This document shows, one piece after another, positions 6,241 to 11,835 of a DNA stretch of 11,835 nucleotides. Source of the DNA: Nitrososphaerota archaeon (GTDB lineage Archaea > Thermoproteota > Nitrososphaeria > Nitrososphaerales > JACQRY01). The stretch is taken from positions 1-11,835 of the forward strand of contig JACQRY010000218.1 in assembly GCA_016206275.1 (NCBI GenBank), read 5' to 3'. The notes below the pieces were generated by a model. That model was not told the origin of the DNA. It saw only the letters and a list, made by a program, of their open reading frames with translations, and searched no databases. The stretch's first letter is position 1. The number at the start of each line of letters is the position of its first letter. Made by a program: the position numbers and the translations under genes.

Positions 6241-6653
6241 CGGTGAGATTCATCGACTCAAACATCTTCATCTACCATCTAGCCGGCGACGAACAATACG
6301 GGGAAACCGCCAGCAGAATAATCGACAGAATAAGTGAAGGAGAAGAAGCGGTAACATCAACCCTAATCTTCTCACAGGTTATGGCATACCTAAGATGGAA
6401 GAAAAAAAGTTTCGCCATCCCCAGATTCATAGACTTCCTCAGATCCACGCCAACAATTCATAAAATCGAAACAAGTTTCCCAGACTTCGCCTCAGCCCAG
6501 AAACTACAAGAAAAAACGAAAATAAAATGGGAATTGTGGGACGACCTGATCATAGCTGCCCAGATGTCAAGAACAGGCATAACCGAAATATACTCAAACG
6601 ATAAGGACTTCGATTCTATCCAAAGCATAAAAAGAATATTCGATGAAGCTTGA
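6237..6653 (+). CDS. vapC: VapC-type PIN-domain ribonuclease toxin
   Basis: A 138-residue PIN domain, the usual size for VapC, which cuts tRNA or rRNA with Mg2+ or Mn2+ when its antitoxin is degraded. The acidic residues are Asp7 (FIDSNIFIY), Asp102/Asp103 (WDDLIIAAQM) and Asp122/Asp125 (YSNDKDFD). The second metal-ligand position, usually Glu in 'S.lv..Ev', reads Gln47 in STLIFSQVMAYL, so activity may be reduced or lost, or a nearby acidic residue may compensate. It starts at the ATGA overlap with vapB. It could be a detoxified member, but the frame is intact and full length. Confidence 0.9.
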   Translation: MTVRFIDSNIFIYHLAGDEQYGETASRIIDRISEGEEAVTSTLIFSQVMAYLRWKKKSFAIPRFIDFLRSTPTIHKIETSFPDFASAQKLQEKTKIKWELWDDLIIAAQMSRTGITEIYSNDKDFDSIQSIKRIFDEA

Positions 6654-6739
6654 TGACACTTAATTACACCCAACCAAATCTACAGAAGCAAACGTATCAC
6701 ATTATGGAGCCAAAAGCATAAACTCCTTCATCCTGAAAC

Positions 6740-6964
6740 TCATATTGCAAGAGCAGCCACATAGGTCTTCCCAAAACTCTTATCATTTGTTCCAATGTTA
6801 TTTGCAATAATAGACATCAGTTTATAATGCTCAATGCACCAAGTAACAATTCCCTGAGCGAAACACAGATTCTTGCAGAAAACAGCTGAAATTTTTTTCC
6901 CCGCATACACTGGAACATCATCTTTCTTAGTAACCCACCCCAACAACCCCCTCATACCTATCAT
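6740..6964 (-). pseudogene. Possible C-terminal remnant of a flavodoxin-like protein
   Basis: A minus-strand frame of about 75 codons ends at the TGA at 6740. Its translation looks genuine in codon pattern: GLLGWVTKKDDVPVYAGKK, then ISAVFCKNLCFAQGIVTWCIEHY, then ANNIGTNDKSFGKTYVAALAI. The order (strand after GKK, helix, then G-x-N-D-x-x-FGK-x-Y) loosely recalls the end of flavodoxin-type FMN proteins, a family match I cannot verify. The N-terminal half is missing. The frame would run into the nitroreductase gene on the other strand, so this would be a fragment. It might also be chance coding on an empty 357-base gap. I see nothing else between 6654 and 7010. Confidence 0.28.
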
Positions 6965-7010
6965 CCAGATCAGCAAAACTATTCTGAAACCTAGGCACCC
7001 AGTTCTTCCC

Positions 7011-7530
7011 ATGGACGCATACCAATGCATCTTAACAAAAATGGATCAACGGGAATTCGCTTCAAAACCCGTGCCGACGGAAGTAAAACTGAAGGTCTTG
7101 GAGGCCGCAAGGCACACAGGAAGCGGCATGAACAACCAGCACTGGCGATTCATACTCGTACAGGATCACGGCAATCTGAGAAGACTGGCTGAGGATAGCA
7201 CCACTGGTAGATGGATAGAAAACTGCAGTTTCGCCGTCATAGTGTTGACAAACCCGAAATACGGTTTCCATCTGATTGACGCTGGAAGAGTAGCCCCAAG
7301 ATATGCAGATCGCAGCATGGAACTTCAATGTGTCGTCATGCGTATTCACAGGGATAAAAGAGGAAAACCTCCGCAGAGACTTCAACATCCCCAAGGAGAC
7401 GAACATCAGCATTATCGTCGGCTTCGGATACCCAGCAAACAAACTGCTTGGAAAAAAACGTCGCAAGCCGCTCAGCGAAATAGCCTTTCTGGAAACGTAC
7501 GGCAAACCTTTTGACGCAAGCTCGTCTTAA
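7011..7530 (+). pseudogene. Nitroreductase family protein, broken by a one-base frameshift
   Basis: Across two frames this encodes a ~172-residue FMN-dependent nitroreductase. The N-terminus MDAYQCILTKMDQREF fits the usual 'MD.yeaI..RRSvR.F', although the first RR/SxR pair is degraded to KMDQR. Then come VPTEVKLKVLEAARHTGSG, NNQHWRFILV and YGFHLIDAGRVA. The frame then fails: after GTA-GCC-CCA-AGA one extra T (7302) is needed to be skipped before ATG-CAG-ATC, which continues MQIAAWNFNVSSCVFTG, NISIIVGFGYP and ETYGKPFDASSS, all family-like. So the two halves are one gene with an insertion near 7302. This is either a recent pseudogene or a sequencing error. Without correction the product stops after DAGRVA plus a nonsense tail. 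It lies 43 bases before the PCD gene, same strand, so the two may have been co-transcribed. Confidence 0.85.
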
Positions 7531-7573
7531 AACCAATATACCCTAAGTCCCTCCACAACCATGGGAGCCGAAT

Positions 7574-7915
7574 ATGGCAAACCTTACATCAGAAAGATGC
7601 GTTGCATGCAGACCCGATTCTCCGAAAGTAACAGCCAAAGAAATAGCTGAGCTCAGCCCTCAAATCCCAGACTGGCAGATTGTCGAGAAAGACAACATCC
7701 CTCGTCTTGAAAGAGTTTTCAGATTCAAGGACTTTCCATCATCAATAGACTTTGCCGTGAAAGTGGGACGAATAGCGGAGGAGGAAGGTCATCACCCCGC
7801 ATTACTGGTGGAATGGGGACGATGCACCGTATCATGGTGGACCCATAAGATCAAAAGTCTCCATAGAAACGACTTCATCATGGCCGCTAAGACAGATCGT
7901 TTATACAGCATGTGA
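7574..7915 (+). CDS. Pterin-4a-carbinolamine dehydratase (PCD/DCoH family)
   Basis: A 113-residue protein of the usual PCD length. The family dehydrates 4a-hydroxytetrahydrobiopterin. In organisms lacking aromatic amino-acid hydroxylases, members are thought to act in other pterin or molybdopterin chemistry. The active-site signature is complete: Glu-Glu-Glu-Gly-His-His-Pro (about residues 73-79), Trp-Gly, then the third His in WWTHKI and the closing Asp in HRNDFI. The N-terminal helix-strand (AKEIAELSPQIPDWQI) is also standard. A short Cys-x2-Cys (RCVACRPDSP) at residues 8-14 is an archaeal-type extra that could bind a metal or be structural. The ATG at 7574 has GGGAG about 6 bases upstream. 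An overlapping ATG at 7561 is out of frame. It follows the broken nitroreductase. Confidence 0.9.
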   Translation: MANLTSERCVACRPDSPKVTAKEIAELSPQIPDWQIVEKDNIPRLERVFRFKDFPSSIDFAVKVGRIAEEEGHHPALLVEWGRCTVSWWTHKIKSLHRNDFIMAAKTDRLYSM

Positions 7916-8295
7916 CTAGTCTTCCAATAATAATGCGCCACACACCCAGAGTCAGCGTAATCAACCTATGAACTAGGTGGTGCTCCCAATGGGAACCCTC
8001 CACAAAAACCAGCAACTCGTTGACAACTACATTGCGTTGGATCAACACTATCTAATTCTTTTTGAACTTCTCCCTAGGTAGGTCTTAGACCGGGTCTTGT
8101 TTCAACACATAAACCACCTTTTCATTATACCTGCACGGATCTTTGACACTCTTCAGAGAGGGGAGACGCTACTATCTCACTCCCAAGCCAAATGTGTTCT
8201 CACCATCTAGCCTAGAGACAGCCTTCGAAATTGCAATGATAGGTTATAGCTTGCTGTGTACCCGTTCAATATCAACAGACTGCCGGCTTCGATTT
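7916..8295. other. Intergenic stretch between convergent genes
   Basis: About 380 bases lie between convergent genes with no gene I can support. The longest oddity is a minus-strand open stretch (8172-8243) translating PIIAISKAVSRLDGENTFGL, which reads like real protein but has stops on both sides and no start. A 30-codon plus frame from ATG at 7989 is probably chance. No tRNA, strong hairpin or clear repeat is visible. Confidence 0.45.
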
Positions 8296-9396
8296 CTAGG
8301 AGACAACTTTGGAGCTTGAAACAACCCCCACTTGACTCTCGCTTACACCTAACTTATCCACTACGATATGCCTGTATATTGTCAGCGCCTCTTCCTCTGA
8401 ACCCCTAGTAGTCACCACAGCGATCCCACTCTTCAAGACACTCACTTTGGTGCGTTCATCATAAACAAATGTTAATCCCACATCACCTCTCACACCAACC
8501 TTGTAGCCACCTTTAGAAACCACTTGGTGTAGCTTCTCCATGTCCAAGTTCAAGTCACCTCTAGGAGTGATCATTAGCACCCTGCTTCCCCTTTCTCGAC
8601 CACAGATCTCCACGAAACCTTGTCGCTCAACCCGTTCCTCTCCACCATTAGGGACACTGCAGGTGACGCACCGTTCAGACCGCTTAATCTCCACAGCGTC
8701 AAAGGATAAATCCGTCAGATCACAGAACAACAGTTTACCAGCTAAACTTGGCTCCTTACCCAGCAGAATCTTGACTGTCTCCGAAACCTCAATGCTTGAG
8801 ATTAAGGTAAGAATTGACGGATGGACGCCTTCGGTGCCGCACTTGGGGAGCTCATCATCCCTCGCCTTCGGATAAATGCATCTCAAGCAAGGAGTCTTAC
8901 CAGGAATTATCGTTGAAGCTGCACCAACGGTTGTTATCGCTGAACCGTAGACGAAAGGCATGCTATGCTTGACGCAGGCAGCGTTGACGGCGTATCTAGC
9001 CTCAATAGAGTCAAGCCCATCTACAACTATATCCACATCTTTGACAGCTTCTTCAGCGGTCTCATAGTCTATGGAGACAGGTAAAGCATCGATGATCACC
9101 CCGGGATTGATCTGCAGAAGCTTCTTCTTTGCAGCCTCCACTTTCGCATAGTCGATGAGGCTTGTGTCGAATAATGGTTGACGATGCAGATTCGATACGG
9201 CTACTATATCCCTGTCAAGGATCTTCAAGTAACCAACGCCCATAGCAACCAGCTGAGTCGCAATATGATTGCCTAAGCCTCCCACACCCACCAGGCAGAC
9301 CCTAGCATCCCTAAGCTTCAGCTGCCCTTTCAGCCCAATATCCTCCAAAACAATCTGCCTAGAGTAGCGCTCCATCTCGTTCTCTGAAAGAGGCAT
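8296..9396 (-). CDS. E1-like ThiF/MoeB/UbaA adenylyltransferase with extra C-terminal domain
   Basis: A 366-residue activating enzyme. It adenylates the C-terminal Gly-Gly of a ubiquitin-fold protein (MoaD, ThiS or SAMP type), here surely the partner next door. Features in order: ERYSRQI N-terminal helix; nucleotide-binding VGVGGLGN (residues 36-43); Asp61/Asp63 in LDRD; SNLHRQPLF (68-76); the ATP/Mg Asp in VDGLDS (125-130); zinc ligands Cys170/Cys173 and Cys243/Cys246; and Cys186 in KCGTEGVHPS, at the usual catalytic position. MoeB-like cores end near residue 250. The ~110 residues beyond form another small alpha/beta domain (YKVGVRGDVGLTFVYD...GSEEEALTIYRHIV), known to me only from archaeal relatives. 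There is no rhodanese domain. AGGAGG precedes the ATG by 12-13 bases, overlapping the partner's Gly-Gly codons. It could serve molybdopterin synthesis, tRNA thiolation or protein modification. Confidence 0.92.
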   Translation of the reverse strand: MPLSENEMERYSRQIVLEDIGLKGQLKLRDARVCLVGVGGLGNHIATQLVAMGVGYLKILDRDIVAVSNLHRQPLFDTSLIDYAKVEAAKKKLLQINPGVIIDALPVSIDYETAEEAVKDVDIVVDGLDSIEARYAVNAACVKHSMPFVYGSAITTVGAASTIIPGKTPCLRCIYPKARDDELPKCGTEGVHPSILTLISSIEVSETVKILLGKEPSLAGKLLFCDLTDLSFDAVEIKRSERCVTCSVPNGGEERVERQGFVEICGRERGSRVLMITPRGDLNLDMEKLHQVVSKGGYKVGVRGDVGLTFVYDERTKVSVLKSGIAVVTTRGSEEEALTIYRHIVVDKLGVSESQVGVVSSSKVVS

Positions 9397-9405
9397 CTCG
9401 AAGCG

Positions 9406-9693
9406 TCAACCTCCTGCCACAGCTGGAAGAATCGTAACCTTGTCACCAGGGTTCAGAGAAGTATCCAAGCCGCCAGTGAACCGCACATTCTTCCCGTTAA
9501 CATACACGTTGAGAACAGCCTTAAGTCTACCTTCTCCGTCAAGAAGCTTCTCCTTCACATCTTCTCCATACCTGTCAGATAGGGTCATCACCATATTCCT
9601 TACATTAGATGCGTCCAGCTTAATCTCCCTCTCGCCCTTGAAAAGAGAAGATAGGAATCTAGGCACTTGAAGCACTACCTCACCCAAGACCAC
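9406..9693 (-). CDS. MoaD/ThiS-like ubiquitin-fold sulfur carrier ending in Gly-Gly
   Basis: A ~95-residue beta-grasp protein. The first strand is VVLQVPRFLSSLF, then GEREIKL, a helix (NVRNMVMTLSDRYGEDV), then KAVLNVYVNGKNV and LDTSLNPGDKVTILPAVAGG. The terminal Gly-Gly is the hallmark of MoaD, ThiS and archaeal SAMPs: an E1 adenylates it and sulfur is added as a thiocarboxylate, or it is conjugated to lysine. A longer frame runs to 9747 inside the threonine synthase gene. I chose the GTG at 9693, one base after that gene's stop, because GGGAAGG lies just upstream and the added residues do not look family-like; TTG at 9687 is also possible. The E1-like gene follows after 9 bases. Whether it serves molybdopterin, tRNA thiolation or an amino-acid pathway is not decided by sequence. 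Confidence 0.9.
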   Translation of the reverse strand: MVLGEVVLQVPRFLSSLFKGEREIKLDASNVRNMVMTLSDRYGEDVKEKLLDGEGRLKAVLNVYVNGKNVRFTGGLDTSLNPGDKVTILPAVAGG

Positions 9694-9694
9694 G

Positions 9695-10921
9695 TTACCT
9701 TCCCGTGATATAGGGCGCCAAAACCTCCAAGTCAGGCTTAACCACAATCGGCCTAGGCAAAGACTCTAAGACAACCTCCGGGGTCTTCAAACCATTACCT
9801 GTAATATAACATACAACCTTCTCATCCCTACCTATCTTGCCATCATCAACCATCTTCTTCAGCACTGCGACACTAACTCCGCCTGCAGGCTCAGTGAATA
9901 TCCCTTCGGTTTCAGCCAGAAGCCTGATAGCGTCAACAATCTCTTTGTCACTAGCTTCCTCAGCGTACCCATTATACTTCCTCACCTTCTTCAGAGCATA
10001 GAGACCGTCACCAGGCTCACCAATAGCTAGGCTCTTCGCAACGGTGTCAGGGTTCTCAACCGGGATAACCTCGTTCAATCCCCTTTTGAAAGCGTCAACA
10101 ATAGGCGCGCAGCCTTGGCCCTGAGCAGCAGAGACCTTAACACGGATCTCATCAAGCAAACCGACGCTGCGAAGCTCCTCAAACCCCTTGCAGATCGAGT
10201 GCAGCATTGCGCCGCTTCCCACAGGCACAATAACATGGTCAGGCTGCTCCCAGCCCAGCTGCTCAGCAACCTCAAAGGCTAGGGTCTTCGAGCCTTCTAC
10301 ATAGTATGGTCTGAGATTGATGTTCAACACGCCTATGTTGAAAGCATCAGCAGCCTGAGCTGCAAGACGATTAGCGTCATCATAATCACCCTCTACCTCC
10401 ACGATCCTAGGACCATAGGTGAGAGCCTGAGCCACCTTAGGCAGCTCTAAGCCTACAGGTATGAATACGTAGCAGGGTAAGCCTGCTACAGCAGCATGGG
10501 CCGCCGTTGCCGCAGCCAAATTACCCGTCGATGCGCATCCTATGGCTTTCAACTCCAGTTCAAGGGCTCTTGACACTCCTACACCTGCAGGTCTATCCTT
10601 AAAGGAGAACGTGGGGTTAACTGAATCATTCTTCAAATACAGTTCTCTGAGGCCTAGTTTGGCAGCGAGTCTTTTGCTCCTATGCAGGGGGGTAAAGCCC
10701 TGCCAAAGGTTTACAACCGAGCTGAGGCTAGAAAGAGGGAGAAGCTCAAAGTAACGCCACATGGTCTTATCCCGAGGGGCAAAGGTTTCGGGCGTCACCT
10801 TAATCGCATCGTAATCATAGAAAACATCGAGAGGCCCGAAACATTCTTCACAAACATATCTCAGGCTAGGGTCATACTCCTTGCTACACTCCCTGCATCG
10901 CAAGCCTCCGATTTGACCCAT
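9695..10921 (-). CDS. thrC: Threonine synthase (PLP-dependent, fold type II)
   Basis: A ~408-residue enzyme that converts O-phosphohomoserine to threonine. The N-terminus has a zinc-ribbon-like Cys-x2-Cys...Cys-x2-Cys (residues 9, 12, 24, 27: LRCRECSKEY...VCEECFGPLD), as in archaeal and plant-type members. The PLP lysine is Lys108 in NPTFSFKDRP. Further family motifs are STGNLAAATAAHAA, the phosphate-binding VPVGSGAMLHS, and GIFTEPAGGVSVA near the end. I chose the ATG at 10921 because a TATA box at 10960-10968 puts transcription start near 10937, downstream of the alternative TTG at 10942. Its stop is one base before the MoaD-like gene, so the two are translationally linked. The PLP fold is shared with cysteine synthases, so a related sulfur-adding role is conceivable; threonine synthase is the better call from sequence. 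Confidence 0.92.
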   Translation of the reverse strand: MGQIGGLRCRECSKEYDPSLRYVCEECFGPLDVFYDYDAIKVTPETFAPRDKTMWRYFELLPLSSLSSVVNLWQGFTPLHRSKRLAAKLGLRELYLKNDSVNPTFSFKDRPAGVGVSRALELELKAIGCASTGNLAAATAAHAAVAGLPCYVFIPVGLELPKVAQALTYGPRIVEVEGDYDDANRLAAQAADAFNIGVLNINLRPYYVEGSKTLAFEVAEQLGWEQPDHVIVPVGSGAMLHSICKGFEELRSVGLLDEIRVKVSAAQGQGCAPIVDAFKRGLNEVIPVENPDTVAKSLAIGEPGDGLYALKKVRKYNGYAEEASDKEIVDAIRLLAETEGIFTEPAGGVSVAVLKKMVDDGKIGRDEKVVCYITGNGLKTPEVVLESLPRPIVVKPDLEVLAPYITGR

Positions 10922-10959
10922 GGTTACTTCTACTTCTCTCAAACGACGCTCTAAGCATG

Positions 10960-10968
10960 TTATATAAG
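10960..10968 (-). promoter_or_regulatory. TATA box of the thrC-moaD-E1 unit
   Basis: The minus strand reads CTTATATAA, about 43 bases before the ATG at 10921. With the usual ~26-base spacing, transcription would start near 10937, leaving a leader of about 16 bases. It separates this unit from hisFI upstream. Confidence 0.65.
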
Positions 10969-10999
10969 CGTCATTGATCCAAAATTTAGGAATTCACGC

Positions 11000-11353
11000 T
11001 CAAACCTTGGCCTCTAACGGTGATCTAGGAAGTCTGTTGTGAAAACAAGACTTCTTCATCTCATGGCAAGCATAGCCCCTCTGGCTCACAACATAAAGCA
11101 ACGTGTCCGCATCGCAATCCACCAATACACGCTTAACCTTCTGCACATGCCCAGACGTCTCACCCTTCTTCCAGAGAGAACCTCTTGACCGGCTCCAGTA
11201 ATGAGCGTAACCAGTCCTCAAAGTCTCCCTCAACGCTTCCTCATTTGCGTATGCAACCATCAGAACGCTCTTAGTTGAAGCCTCTTGAACCACCACGGGA
11301 ACCAAGCCTCCTCCCTTCTTGAAATCTATTGAAGATATATTCACACTCTTCAA
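11000..11353 (-). CDS. hisI: Phosphoribosyl-AMP cyclohydrolase
   Basis: A 117-residue stand-alone HisI, which opens the adenine ring of phosphoribosyl-AMP in the third step of histidine synthesis. Motifs: VLMVAYANEEAL, the GYAHYWSRSR...LWKKGETSGH segment, the Mg-binding Asp-Cys-Asp-Ala-Asp (79-83), and the zinc cysteines Cys96 (YACHE) and Cys103 (SCFHN). There is no fused HisE domain, as is usual in archaea. The start is TTG at 11353, overlapping the hisF stop as TTGA, with AAGG a few bases upstream; a GTG three codons later is an alternative. Translational coupling to hisF is likely. Confidence 0.95.
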   Translation of the reverse strand: MKSVNISSIDFKKGGGLVPVVVQEASTKSVLMVAYANEEALRETLRTGYAHYWSRSRGSLWKKGETSGHVQKVKRVLVDCDADTLLYVVSQRGYACHEMKKSCFHNRLPRSPLEAKV

Positions 11354-11835
11354 AGCCTTACTTCAACTCCTCCTTTCCTCAGAAACCGTTTCACCACGGG
11401 GACAGGATACTGATCATAATGAAAGATGGATGCTGCAAGAGCCGCGTCCGCCTCACCCTCAGTCAGAACCTCCAGCATGTGCTGAGGCTTCCCGCAGCCA
11501 CCACTCGCTATAACAGGTATGTTAACCGCCTCAGAGACCATTCTAGTCAGATTCAAATCATAACCTTTCTCTGTACCGTCGCGATCAATGGATGTCAACA
11601 AAATCTCTCCTGCGCCCACCTTCTCAACCTTTTTGGCCCAGTCCACTGCGTCAAGCCCTGCAGGCTTCCTCGCACCGTAAGTATAGACTCCATACCGGTT
11701 TTTGCTTCCACTAGCTTTCTTCGCATCTATCGCAACAACAGCACACTGACTTCCGAAGCGATCAGCTATCTCCGTTACCAGCCTCGGCTTCTCCACTGCA
11801 GCTGTGTTGACTGCTACCTTATCCGCTCCACTGCA
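11350..11835 (-). CDS. hisF: Imidazole glycerol phosphate synthase cyclase subunit, 5' end outside window
   Basis: The C-terminal ~161 residues of HisF, a TIM barrel that, with HisH, makes imidazole-glycerol phosphate and AICAR in histidine synthesis. The frame is open to the window edge and reads CSGADKVAVNTAAVEKPRL, so the GTG at 11796 is an internal Val, not the start. Family motifs are VVAIDAKK, GAGEILLTSIDRDGTEKGYD with the second catalytic Asp, IPVIASGGCG at the phosphate-binding loop, and AALAASIFHY. The first catalytic Asp lies upstream of the window. Its TGA overlaps the hisI TTG start. Confidence 0.96.
   Translation of the reverse strand, partial: CSGADKVAVNTAAVEKPRLVTEIADRFGSQCAVVAIDAKKASGSKNRYGVYTYGARKPAGLDAVDWAKKVEKVGAGEILLTSIDRDGTEKGYDLNLTRMVSEAVNIPVIASGGCGKPQHMLEVLTEGEADAALAASIFHYDQYPVPVVKRFLRKGGVEVRL

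Noticed and set aside
6640..6665. GATGA repeats resembling C boxes of C/D guide RNAs
   Set aside because: No D box (CTGA) is found at the right spacing, and the first copy lies in the vapC coding end.
7303..7530. Separate 75-codon gene starting at ATG 7303
   Set aside because: Its sequence is the C-terminal half of the nitroreductase, in frame after one skipped base; it is not an independent gene.
8540..8875. 111-codon plus-strand frame inside the E1-like gene
   Set aside because: It is antisense to a strongly supported coding sequence and has low-complexity Ser/Leu-rich content.
1..11835. CRISPR array, transposase or inverted-repeat insertion sequence
   Set aside because: No spaced repeat series of array type and no transposase-like frame were found; the only repeats are the short ones reported.

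Overview
This window looks archaeal. A tRNA-Ala gene carries two introns that fold into bulge-helix-bulge motifs at non-canonical positions. Several genes have TATA-like boxes about 25 bases before the start and no ribosome binding site. There is an archaeal-type STAND/AAA ATPase, and a diglycine-ended MoaD-like protein sits with its E1-like activator. The mix of genes would fit a Bathyarchaeia- or other TACK-like lineage, but no marker gene here fixes the phylum.

Left end (1-765): the end of an extended-SDR sugar-nucleotide epimerase/dehydratase. Then comes a possible integrated island (about 806-4462). It is bounded by a degenerate tRNA 3'-end fragment (806-846) and by the intact minus-strand tRNA-Ala(CGC) (4462-4574), in direct orientation. 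Inside are a conserved hypothetical gene (1018-1650, +), a DUF559/Vsr-like nuclease fused to an unknown domain (1716-2653, -, with a one-base frameshift near its start), a 550-base stretch without a convincing gene, and a STAND ATPase (3209-4318, -) that has no ordinary start codon at the expected place. The ATPase gene is bracketed by 23-base direct repeats. No integrase is visible, so the island reading is inference.

Middle (4575-7915): an orphan AbrB-type regulator (-), a dienelactone hydrolase (+), a VapBC toxin-antitoxin pair with overlapping genes (+), a possible flavodoxin-like remnant (-), a nitroreductase broken by one extra base (+), and a pterin-4a-carbinolamine dehydratase (+). 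A gene-poor stretch of about 380 bases follows.

Right end (8296-11835, all minus strand): hisF (5' part outside the window) overlaps hisI. Then a TATA box precedes a tight three-gene unit: threonine synthase, a MoaD/ThiS-like protein ending in Gly-Gly, and an E1-like ThiF/MoeB enzyme with an extra C-terminal domain. This grouping of a PLP fold-type II enzyme with a sulfur-carrier protein and its activator recalls the bacterial CysM/CysO/MoeZ arrangement. It is the most interesting metabolic hypothesis here.

Two independent single-base frame disruptions (about 2622-2627 and 7302) could be real gene decay or assembly errors. Reads would decide.
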